Origin: Stenocarpella maydis
Lineage: Eukaryota; Ascomycota; Sordariomycetes; Diaporthales; Diaporthaceae
Length of the DNA stretch: 64,000 bases
Assembly (NCBI GenBank): GCA_002270565.1
Contig: NQMI01000032.1
Coordinates: 1,320 to 65,319, forward strand
Direction of reading: 5' to 3'
Under the pieces are notes generated by a model. That model saw nothing but the letters and a program-made list of their open reading frames with translations. It had not been told where the DNA came from and searched no databases. A program made the translations under genes and the position numbers. Below are positions 55,196 to 64,000 of the stretch, piece by piece (position 1 is the first letter of the stretch; every line of letters begins with the position of its first letter).

Positions 55196-56241
55196 GGGCA
55201 CGCGTAAGCACTGGCGCAGATTTGGGCACACTCAGAGGCTAGCTTCTCCGGAACGACTGCATGGATGGGGATCACTAGAACGCCGGCCACTCGGCGAGGC
55301 CACCATCGGGTCCCTTGGCGGTTCTGTATCGCAACGGGGTGGCTCGGCGGACAAGCCGTCACGTTCCAGGATTCATTTGGGCGGACACAAGAATCAGACT
55401 AATCGAGCTGGATCTGGCGCGGGAGATTATGGGCGCATAGGACCGCTCCTGCCACTGCTCCACGTAGAGCAGCAGGCTGGACAACACTTTAGCATCACGA
55501 CCTAGCGTTCGACGGGAGGCACTGAGGGACGGGCAACCAATGCCTCACAGTCATAGAATCCTAACGATATGTACAATCACAATGTGCAGACACATTCCTG
55601 GCCTGGCCACTTCTTGGACTGCTTCCCAGTGCGAACATTCCGGGTTCAAGTCTTAACTGCTGTCGACACAATTCTGCGGGCTAACGGACCGACATCCGCG
55701 CCCATCCGCGCCCGTCTCGATATTAATGCAAACACCAGCTCAGGTGCATCTACGGTCACGTGCCACAGCTTGGACCAGTCCGCTTCAACTATTTCTAGCA
55801 ATAGAGTGTGCCCTGCAACATAGCCAGGGCCCATCATGGATGGACTAGACAAAAATACCCGACGCATGCGCAGCCAAGGGACAAAAAGTCGGCGAAGGAC
55901 AAGCCACCTGGCGCGGCTTCTGTCGTCGTAAACAAGGACGGCGAGGCGCACGCCCTGCTCCTCCCTCCCCCCCTCACTTTGGAGCCACCTAACAGCAACG
56001 AGAATCGACCCAGGAGTTCTTACCACAGCCGGGAGCAGGGCGGACAGCGTCCCCCCCTTCCCCTCAGCTCGCCCAGCTCCAACCCCCGCGCCCTTCACAT
56101 GCGCAGCGACCATTACCAAGCTCGCGACGGCCAGAAGCACAATGCAGCCAGCCCGCCGGGCGCGCGCAACTCAGTCCGGACGGCCGAGGCGCGGGCCGCT
56201 CGCGCCAGCCAGCCCACGGTAGGCCCGCTCCTCCTAGACCC
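55196..56241. other. Spacer
   Basis: No gene recognised. The sequence becomes GC-rich from 55900, and long frames there (both strands) are composition artefacts apart from the relic that starts about 56242. Confidence 0.5.
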
Positions 56242-57100
56242 GTGCGGCCCTGCCTGCGCGGGCGTGCCCCCTTCTCCCCGAGCCCAACACCAGTCCCCAT
56301 CACGCTGCGGGGCCTCCTCGCGCACGGGGCCGGGCTCGGGCATGCGGACTGGGCGCGGCGCGGTGGGGGCCTTGGGACACGCCGCCGCTCGGGGTTCCCG
56401 CAGGGCAGCAACCGGTGGTGGCACTGCGTCTACGCGCCGAGCAGGTCGTCGAGATGGCCTCGGGGACTACTACAATGGCCGGGGAGCTCTTGGTGCCGAT
56501 GGGGTTTTGGGGGGGGGGGGCTCTACCTCCCCCGGGGACGCGACGTCACGGCGAGATGCTGTGGGCTCGGGCGCGGTCGTTGCTGGGGGTGACCTGTCCC
56601 CTGAGCTCGCGGAGGGGGGACGTCGAGAGCCGGGGGCGCGGGGCTGTACACCAACCGGGCCGAGGACTACGCGGAGCTGCCACGGGCGCTGCTGGCGGCG
56701 GCGAGGACGGGTTTCACATGAGGGCGACGGCGGGGGAGATCGTGCGGCCCGCAGTTGACTGGCGACCAGAGGGTATGGCTGGGGTTCCTGACGGACCTGT
56801 TCCACGGTGGGATCCATCCGGCGGCCGACTTACAGAGCGGGGATGCCGTTGGACCACGGTATAAAGCGGCGTCGCCCAGCAACACGGAGGACGAGCCTGG
56901 GAAAACGGAGCAAGGGAAGCATCATGTGGGCATGGTTCTGCGACGGGGACTGGTTCACCGATCCTGCATCTGGGATCGGGGCGATGCTCTTCACGAACAT
57001 CCTGCCGCGGCCGGACGCTGCCGTGTTAGGAGTGTGGGACGAGCTACGACGCGCAGTCTGCGGTGATCGGCTGGCGTCTCTTGGGCTGCGATTGCTCTAT
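56242..57100 (+). pseudogene. Shattered beta-lactamase/esterase-family (class C-like) gene
   Basis: Pieces of one protein appear in order but in different frames. ITLRGLLAHGAGLGHADWAR (56290-56350) and GFPQGSNRWW (about 56391) are in one frame. EQVVEMASG then GELLVPMGF (56445-56510) is in the next. GLYTNRAEDYAELPRALLAA (56641-56700) is back in the first, which stops at TGA about 56716. GEIVRPAVDW and KRSKGSIMWAWFCDGDWF, then GIGAMLFTNILPRPDAAVLG and VWDELRRAV (to about 57060), follow in further frames. This order matches the serine beta-lactamase-like / EstB / LovD-type family common in fungi: the TLRxLLxHTSG, GLYT..DY and GRSKG...W blocks and the terminal LxELxRAVY helix. The N-terminal SxxK block is not seen. 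Several frameshifts, some in G runs, make it non-functional. Confidence 0.55.
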
Positions 57101-58875
57101 CCCCCCCCCCTCTCTCTCTCTCGAAAACCGCAGCCACTGGGATTGCTCGCGCCGTCACACCGAAGTCAGTGATCTCGATTCATGGCATCGTACCTCCCAG
57201 TCTTGGCCAGGGCGACAGGCCTCTCGGAGCCCCAAGCGCCCTGCGAGAAACACCAGAACTCACGATAGTGCGCATGGTGGTGGTGGTGTGTGCCTGGGGA
57301 AGGACAGCCGCCCAGCCCGTCTCCTGCAACGAGAGCCAACCGTGTCCAGTTGGACGATGCGGCGGGGCTTCTCCCCCTCACTCTCAAACCCCCCCTACTA
57401 TGTATCCTACAGGGTCATCAGCAAAAAAACCGACGATCACCTCCTACATCAGCACCGGATCTACCACACAAGAATCATGTCAATGGTGTGCCAGGAAAGT
57501 CTAGAAAGCTCGCATGACACCCTGCTGTGGAGGAAAGAGGGAGGTTATGGGGCGGCTCTGCGGGCGCTCCTTGGCTGTGCTTGCATCCACCCGCCGAGCC
57601 TGCGGCCGTGGGTGGTGGTGGTGTGGGCCCCTGAAACGACTCACGCAGCAGCGGGGCACAGCTACACTACACTAGTGTTAGGTGGTGGATGTATGTAGCT
57701 GCAGGCCTCTGCGTCTGTGCCTGCAGGTGAGAGAGGGCAGCAGCTCGACAGGCCTGAGGTGGAAGCTCTCCCGAAGCGGCATGCCGAGGGAACGGGCGGG
57801 CCTGGCGGGACCCCGCGGTGGGAGCCAGCCCCACTTGTAACAAAACAAACAGCCAGAGAGCCAGAGAGCCCAGACCTTGACTTCACGCCTGCGCGGAATC
57901 CTGTTGAGCTGTCGTTTTTCCCTTGCTCCACTCCAGTGTGAAGGCTGGAGACTGACTGACCGGTCAAGACAAGTCGAGGCTGCTGCTGGTCTCGAGGCAG
58001 TCTTGTTCCGAGCGGCAGGCCCTTCGCATCCCGCCAGGCAACGGATTACCAAACTGGTCAATGTGCATTCACCGGTACGCAGTGGAGGCTGCGCTTCCTC
58101 CACGCCGATCTTGACCCCTTGTAAGTAAGTAGTGTACAGAACTGGTCAGTTGGAGGACGCGACGAGGTAGATGCACTAGAAATGAGTACCACCGACGGAC
58201 TTGGACTCCGTCTCCACCTCCGCCTCGTGAGTTCGATGCTCGGGTGGTCGGTGTTTGGCAACTCTCCTCCAGTGGTTTCTTAGAGTCTTCCAGAGTCCCG
58301 GCAGTCTTTGATGGCAACTTGGGTACAACAGCACTTTCAACCAATAGCATAGAGCTTGCACAAATTGACACATGTGTCCTGATTCAGGATTGGTTTTTCG
58401 TTCAGGTGATAATCAGCAGGAGTGTGGTCAAGGTCTCCAATTGGTTGTCTATAGTAGGGATGTTAAAGAGATGTGTGGGTGTGTGGCAGGGGTTTGGACT
58501 GTCAGTATTCATTGTTATCAGAAATCACTCGACACATGTAGACTTGGCTGTCCTGTGAAACGGAAAGACTCAACCACATTTCCGGCAGCATGGAGCATCA
58601 TCCAGCGTCTCTTGCATCAACAGTATTATGCGCAATTATCCGCATCCAAAGTCAACCTAAAAGTGCAATGCTTCTTCTGCTCAGCGGAAACCTGTCGCTC
58701 CCCTGTTCTCTTCTTTTCGCAGTCATAGCCAGAGCACAGCCCTCTGTCAACATCCCAACGACCTGAGGACCTTGGAATGGCAACGTAAACTGCCCAGATT
58801 GCTCATGGGGTGACTGAACGTTTCCGCCAGCTCGGCGCAGAAGCCACCACGGACACTGCCGATTATCGTCGCACC

Positions 58876-58920
58876 TAGCTAGTTGCTGGTTTCGTTTTTA
58901 ATCCGGTCACAGTTCCCTCG
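58876..58920. repeat. Dispersed 35-45-bp motif (three copies in window)
   Basis: CTAGTTG followed by CGTTTTTAATCCGGTCACAG and TTCCCTC is found here. It recurs with transitions at 25716-25755 (CGTTTTTAATCCGGGCATAA, then TTCCC) and 26844-26879 (TGTTTTTACTCCAATCACAA, then TTCCCTC). The copies are far apart and one adjoins a fold-back element, so the motif is probably the end of a transposon family. The differences are mainly C/T and G/A changes, as expected for RIP. Confidence 0.6.
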
Positions 58921-60891
58921 AGAAGAGAAGGAGCTGTGGCGGTATCGCACCTAGTAGTGAACGCACCATGAACCTTCCTCTGCCATTCAGTCTGACTCTT
59001 GCACAGCTCCCGGGTGCGGCTATTTGAGTTGAGCCATTTTGCCTCGCCCGGGCAAAACGATGTGAACAGCGAGGTATCCGATTGAGTCAGATTTTCCAGT
59101 GCAAGCGGGCTACTGATTCACATCGTCCTGCGAGCTCCCGCTGGTCACAAGCCCATCTCTCCCACAAACCGCCATTCCGCCGGGGGAGCACAGGGAAGGC
59201 CGCCTAGGGCTCAGCCGGCAAACTGTGGGTCACGGGAAATGGAAGGGATTTCTGTGAGGTGAGGTTAGATTCCTCAGGCGGGTTTCCCGCTGGGTTTCGG
59301 CGGGCTTCGACCTCGTCCAGTTATTCTCCGATCCCACTGTTGCTATCTCCAGCACCGGGGTGGGGGGTTCCTGGTCGACAGCTTGCTGGGCAGCTGGATT
59401 TCTGTCCCACAGGTAGAAATCTTGTGAAGTTTCCAGAAGGCCCTGCGTGGCCTGGGCTCGAGATGTACCCACCGCAGCACAGAGACGCCCCACCATAAAG
59501 CATCAGCCAGGTCCAGATTATCTAAGCGCGGCCGCGGTGAAGGAGTTGGCTGGGCCAGGAGAGAGGGCCGGCCCCATTGCTTGCCAGGGCTTCCGGAGCA
59601 GAGGCGTGCGAGCCTCACTCTGACGACTCCAGGCTGCCTGACGAGGAGTCACGAGGCTATGACGCCCCGAGTTCGTCGATGGATCGGTGCGGCGAGGCCT
59701 GACGTCAAGTGGTGGTAACGATGTCGACGGGGCGCAGAAATGAGGCCAGGCAGGGTCAGTATACTACTAGTAGAGTCGATGGGAGTCGCCGCCTTGCTGC
59801 ACCAGTGACTGGGTTTTTGGGGGTTTTTTCTCGCCTTCGCCAAATAACACGAGCGATGAGGGCACGGCCCTGGGAAGGAGGACCCTGAGAGCATCGTGGG
59901 GAAACACGCACTGACGTGATCAGGTGAAATTCGCAGGCATCTGCCAGATATTTGTGGGAATGCAATTGCGGGCAAGTCCAGCTCAGCCAGGGTGACTGGC
60001 GGGCGCGCGCAGGAAGGACAGGAGGGGGGGAAAAGGGGGGGGGGACGCGTTGGACGGTGGATTTTGGGAGGAGACGAGACGAGACGAGAGCTCCAGAGCC
60101 AGAGGGAGTCGACGAGAGTTCATTCGGGAGGGGCGAATTAATCAAGAGGCTTGTCGTGTTAGCGTGCCTATTTGCGGGGGAGAGATGGGGCGAGCAAGTA
60201 TACTAGTGTAGTGTATGTAGAGAAGGTTTCTGCACTTGCACCGCAAGCAGGCATCGTGAGTTTTCCAGCCCGGCAGATTCTTTTCACATCGTGACAAAAG
60301 TCGCCACCAGGAACCCTGTTTCCTCCCCCCAACCGTGCGACTGATGTCCGTGCATGGCACGATGCGGCTGACGAGACCTGAGCCGGTGCCAAGCGGTGCT
60401 ATTCACGGGCATTGCCAATGGCTTGGGTGAATGCAGTGCCGGGCATCCGGGCTCTCACTCTTTGTCACCACCACACCACCCTGCCGCCGTTAATAAGTGG
60501 TGACAGACAGAAGGGCAGATCGCAGTGGTCTAGGCCATGCGGGTTCGCGCAGGCCTGCAGCCTGCAGAAGCCGACGGGGCGAGCGAGGGGGCGCAGAAGG
60601 CCTTCCAGTGGGTGTCGCCTGAGTGAAGGCTCCATCGTACGATCTGTAGCGGCTCGCTGGTTTCATTCCGCGACGTGTCCGGCTCAGCAGTGCAGCAGCA
60701 ATGCAAGCTGGTGGGGCGGGTGACAGGCGCCCGACCAGGTGGAATCTGGTCGAGCTCGGCTTGGATCTAGATTGCAGACATCGTGATTGATCCCACCTGG
60801 CTCATGTCCTGTCCTCGACGGGCAACTCACCTATTTAGCTCGCTCCTCCCGTCGCTCGCTCTCTGTCGTGTCTGGCATGTTCGATATTCCC

Positions 60892-61005
60892 ATCACCAAC
60901 ACCAACCAAATCACCAACACCAACCAAATCACCAACACCAACCAAATCACCACCACCAACCAAATCACCACCACCATCACCATCACCAACACCACCACCA
61001 CAATA
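60892..61005. repeat. 18-bp CACCAACACCAACCAAAT repeat and CAC/CAT tract
   Basis: The 18-base unit CACCAACACCAACCAAAT is present about three times from 60892, decaying to 12-base and then CAC/CAT triplet repeats up to about 61005. It contains no stop in the forward frame, so it extends an open frame upstream of 61072. I consider it leader sequence, because a better-placed ATG follows it. Confidence 0.8.
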
Positions 61006-61071
61006 TCATCATCAAACAAGCTGTCCTTGTCTCTCCCGGCTCCACACCAGCTGCACTCCAGCCCCTACCCA

Positions 61072-61344
61072 ATGGCTTCCCCGTACTCCACGATCCAGAT
61101 CGCCGGCACCTCTGCCACAGCTGCCATCACCAACGCCACCCCCAGCGCCGCCCCGCAGACCCAGGCACATGCCGCGCTGGCACAGCTCGCAGAGGACTAT
61201 GCCGTCCTCGAGGACACCGACCCCGTGAGCTCCTTCGAGGTCGCCCGCACCCCCATGCGCCGCCGCGGCGGCACCCTGCGCCCGGGCAACTTCGAGTACC
61301 CTTCCTTCAGGCAGGGCCGCATGCCCGGCGCCGTCTGCGGTTGA
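61072..61344 (+). CDS. Small acidic/Thr-Ala-rich protein, unknown
   Basis: The ATG at 61072 (context CCCAATGG) opens a 90-residue frame beginning MASPYSTIQIAGTSATAAIT. It continues LAQLAEDYAVLEDTDPVSSF and ends with a basic-aromatic segment (RRRGGTLRPGNFEYPSFRQG). The C/A-rich repeat leader and strong C/G third-position bias suggest a real gene. The open frame continues upstream through the 18-bp repeat to another ATG near 60877, so a longer product with a Thr/Asn-rich repeat N-terminus is possible. No signal peptide and no family recognised. Confidence 0.5.
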   Translation: MASPYSTIQIAGTSATAAITNATPSAAPQTQAHAALAQLAEDYAVLEDTDPVSSFEVARTPMRRRGGTLRPGNFEYPSFRQGRMPGAVCG

Positions 61345-62812
61345 ACAAGCCCCACCCGCGGAACATGGCCATCGTCTTAACGCGCCACATATAAGCATGG
61401 CGGCCATGAGAAAGACAACTCCGCGCCGCGTCGAGCCACTCAAGTGAACAGTCCCGTCCCGTACCCGCCCCGTCCGGGGAGGACGGACTAGAATCGACTC
61501 GATGGGCTCGACGCCAACCCCAGCCCGGACGTGAGCCAGTGTCTCCGTCTGCATGGCCGCTTCGGAGCGACCACGGCAAGCATCATCCACACGCAGCATT
61601 TGAGCTTCGCCGATGAGAAAACCCGCCGGCTGCTAGTCCTGGCGCTCTGCATCTCAGAGAGAGGGGGGACCCCTCGGGAGGCACGATGGGACCAAAAAGT
61701 AGAAAAAAACATTGCACATCGCAGCGATGACATCGCAATCTTCGGGCATGGCTCGGGGGCTTCGTCATCAGGGGCGAGTACTCAGAATAAGTGGGGAGGA
61801 AAGAGGACGCATTATATTCATCGCCCCCTGAACATGAGAACCTACTTAGTACTTAAATAGCAAGTCAGTGACGTGCAAACGTCTAGGCGGAACACAGCAC
61901 GCAATCAAAATCAAAGATAGATACAACCACTCCAGTCCCCATTGCCACCTCAGTTCCAGATCCCTCGTGGCGTGTCCGGTTCTGCTCTGAAATTGCCACC
62001 GGTCCCGAACCTTGCTCATGAGGCTAGCTGTAGAAACAACCACAGGCTCTCACCATGAGAACCGCGGGCTCTCGCGCTCTGGTCCGGGGCTCCCCAGCTG
62101 GGAAGCTCAGACCTCGCCGTCTCGATACCAGCAGCAGGTCGCGGTGCGCGCCCCCCGGATTGCCCCGGCGCCCCGTTGCATCACACCCGGGTGCTGCTCC
62201 CTCGGCCCATGCCTGCGCGTCCGTCCCTGCCGTACCAGTGCAAAGCGAAAGCCCACCTTGTGATGAGGCGAGGCCCCATGGGGGGGTGGAAAGGCTCTGC
62301 CCCCACTGCTGATCGCCCAGCCGAGTAATATGCTCGCTAGTTGCTTGTTGTTTTGCTCTGCATGGTTGTCCCCTGTTGATCCTGGGTTTATACAATTGAT
62401 GTGAAATAAGCTGCTGCCGCTGCTGCTGCTACACAGCCACTGTTGTGGAACTGTTGGACTTGGCTCATTGTAACTACGACTAGGCCGGGGGACGCGTAAT
62501 GCTCGGCCCAGCAGCATTGACAAGTGGTTCGAGAAAGCTCAATGTGTCTCCCCGGTCGCCGGATGCCGGTGGGTTATGCCGGCTTGTTCCCGTCGTAATG
62601 CCTGTCGACCTGTAGTCCCATCAGAACCGGGTTTGTTCTGATTATGATTCTTTTCCCGGAACTGCGTGTCTTGATGTTTCCACGGAATCCATGATGACAC
62701 TCAGATAAGCTGATGTCTCTAAACTAAACAGTGTGTGTATATCCAATGAACATAACGAATTGTAGTCTGCAGGGCTTATTGACTCTCGGCCGGTCATGCT
62801 ACAGTCACAGCT
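61345..62812. other. Spacer
   Basis: No gene recognised. A CTGCTGCCGCTGCTGCTGCT triplet run occurs at 62409-62431. Confidence 0.5.
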
Positions 62813-63793
62813 TCATTTCAGCACACATCCGTTGCTGAGTATCAACTCCAACACGTTGGCCTGTCTCCGTTCCTCGGCTGCTCCCAACCGGAGTCCCTCT
62901 GTTGGGCCATTTATTCCACCAGTCAGGCTTGAACTGGACTCTGTATCCTTGACCACGACTTGCCGGGTCTGCAGATTCGCGTGGTCCCGACTAAGCCGCT
63001 GCCGAAACCACCAGAACCACAGGAACATCCCCAGCCCGGTCAGAGGAGCAGCGGTCAGAGGCAAGATCCACCACCAGGTAGAGATGGAAAGCACAATCCC
63101 GTCACAAGTGAAGAAACTGCTGCCGAGCACGGGCTGGTGAGACAGACATATGAGTGTCATTCTTCCCCGACGGTACAGCATCATGGATGGGGCTGTAAGA
63201 GGGCCGGGAGGTTAATCAACTACGTACGCAGACAAAGGTCCCCGGCAGAAATATGGCAGTCACCATAGCCAGCGCTCCGTTTCGCTTGGCAGGCATATGA
63301 TTCGCAGCAATGTTGCCCTCTCATTCTCAACTGCATTGCGGTACGACTTGAGAAGTCCATCTGCAACCATAGTGTTTAGGAACAGGGCCCTGGATATTTC
63401 AGCGCGACCTTCCTTCCCGGCGTGGACTATTCTGACCTGCACATCGGCTGGCAAGTTGATGCAAAAGTAAGTGAAACCCTCAGCATTTGCAACAAGCTGT
63501 ATGAACGCGTGTGTGGAACTGTCCCTCCAGAGCCAGAACCCATACTGGAATGCTAAATTGTCAGCCAACTTGTGCAGCATCATATACCTCCAATTACGGA
63601 ACAGCGTACAAATTGAGGGTGGTTTGGAGTCGATAGAAGACACAGTCGGGAACACAGTCCAGTCAGGATTCTAGAGACTTCGGTCGTGAAATTGGCCGTC
63701 AAGCCAGCCCTTTCGTGCAACAGCTTCCTTCAACACCGCTTGACTAATATGAGTATGTAGCTGGAGCTGATCGTCACTAGTAGAAGGCATCAT
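62813..63793 (-). pseudogene. CorA-like Mg2+-transporter-type membrane protein, broken
   Basis: On the reverse strand an ATG at 63793 (or 63790) opens MPSTSDDQLQLHTHISQAVL. Coding is cut by TAG at 63671-63673 after DGQFHDRSL and continues in frame (NPDWTVFPTVSSIDSKPPSI, later AEISRALFLNTMVADGLLKS and YRNAVENER). It then shifts frame near 63310-63325 into NIAANHMPAKRNGALAMVTA and IFLPGTFVC, the first CorA-type membrane helix. A likely intron at 63226-63134 leads to PVLGSSFF, then ISTWWWILPLTAAPLTGLGM and FLWFWWFRQRL, the second helix, ending at 62813. This two-helix tail is the fungal CorA-like (often cytosolic-domain-extended) family. TAG could be CAG mutated. More exons may lie beyond the window. 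Function would have been divalent-cation related, but many fungal members are uncharacterised. Confidence 0.6.
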
Positions 63794-64000
63794 GAAGCTC
63801 GTTCGCAAAGTGTTTTATCAGACGCTGTGCAACTGTGATTGGGGCGCAGAAGTAGCTCACAACACTCTGAGCGAGGCTGCCCCACCACATTCTTTGCCCG
63901 TGGCTCGGTTGTGCGCTTCGCTGAGTTTAGCACGCCTTGGTCAGACTTGCGCCGGTAAATACTGGTAGGAGCCTGCCCCCCGGCACTAGGTCCAGGAATG
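63794..64000. other. Window edge
   Basis: Presumed upstream region of the broken CorA-like gene, or part of further exons. No feature recognised. Confidence 0.4.

Larger units (their letters stand above)
57101..61071. other. Long gene-poor stretch
   Basis: Nearly 4 kb in which I see no gene. Short frames overlap on both strands without motifs. Items noted: a copy of the dispersed motif at 58876-58920 (CGTTTTTAATCCGGTCACAG), G runs near 60031-60046, GAGACGAGACGAGAC near 60072, and an 18-bp repeat at 60892-60965 in the leader of the next gene. Confidence 0.5.

Noticed and set aside
55808..56758. 316-codon forward frame
   Set aside because: It is a GC-driven frame whose amino acids are mostly Ala, Arg, Gly and Pro; family blocks in this region lie in other frames.
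60892..61005. CRISPR-like array at the 18-bp repeats
   Set aside because: The units are directly contiguous without spacers, in a fungal genome; it is a simple tandem repeat.

Overview
The window looks like a chromosome segment of a filamentous ascomycete (Pezizomycotina, probably a Sordariomycete). The evidence is: spliced genes with short introns (about 50-130 bp) and CTAAC/CTGAC-type branch points; strongly GC-biased third codon positions in the house-keeping genes; very AT-rich, ORF-free blocks of the kind made by repeat-induced point mutation (RIP); and fungal families such as RTT106, OLE1 desaturase fused to cytochrome b5, VMA11-type proteolipid, MRP10, Egh16-like and DUF8021-like secreted proteins. 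The lineage call is inference from gene families. Exon borders were placed by eye from GT/AG signals, reading frame and family conservation. Single N bases at 3812 and 12945 mark assembly uncertainties.

Layout. 1-4830 is an AT-rich block with a decayed LTR retrotransposon (direct repeats at 2222-2406 and 3816-4002) and a 355-bp element with long inverted termini (4146-4500). 5.6-6.8 kb is a broken gene of unknown function. 8.2-25 kb carries conserved genes: RTT106 histone chaperone, a small secreted protein, an Arg/Ser-rich protein with a conserved C-terminus, a V-ATPase c/c' proteolipid, a delta-9 fatty-acid desaturase and a secreted GH18 chitinase. 25.7-27.5 kb is a transposon-rich spacer with a solo LTR (8-bp inverted ends, CTAAT target duplication) and a fold-back element. 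27.6-37.0 kb is an accessory block: cytochrome P450 with two disabling lesions, DUF8021-like secreted protein, SET-domain protein, O-methyltransferase and an amidohydrolase-family decarboxylase. It resembles the remnant of a small aromatic or secondary-metabolism cluster, with no backbone synthase in view. 37-46 kb holds an inverted-repeat pair, a Pro/Ser-rich protein, scattered relics, a broken GFD2/RNase H-like gene and a tRNA-like fragment. 46-55 kb holds an Egh16-like secreted protein, a small Trp/Tyr-rich protein, a 1365-residue low-complexity protein and MRP10 (mitoribosomal mS37) split by an 870-bp intron. 55-64 kb is mostly non-coding, with a shattered beta-lactamase/esterase-family relic, a 90-residue protein behind an 18-bp repeat, and a broken CorA-like membrane protein at the right edge.

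The theme is a few intact core genes separated by long spacers in which accessory genes are dying. At least four broken genes carry an in-frame stop that a single C-to-T change would explain, beside AT-rich transposon remains. I found no clearly new molecular system. The most interesting items are the decaying P450/methyltransferase/decarboxylase block, the 870-bp intron in a tiny ribosomal-protein gene, the duplicated N-terminal motif of the SET protein, and the set of recently broken genes.
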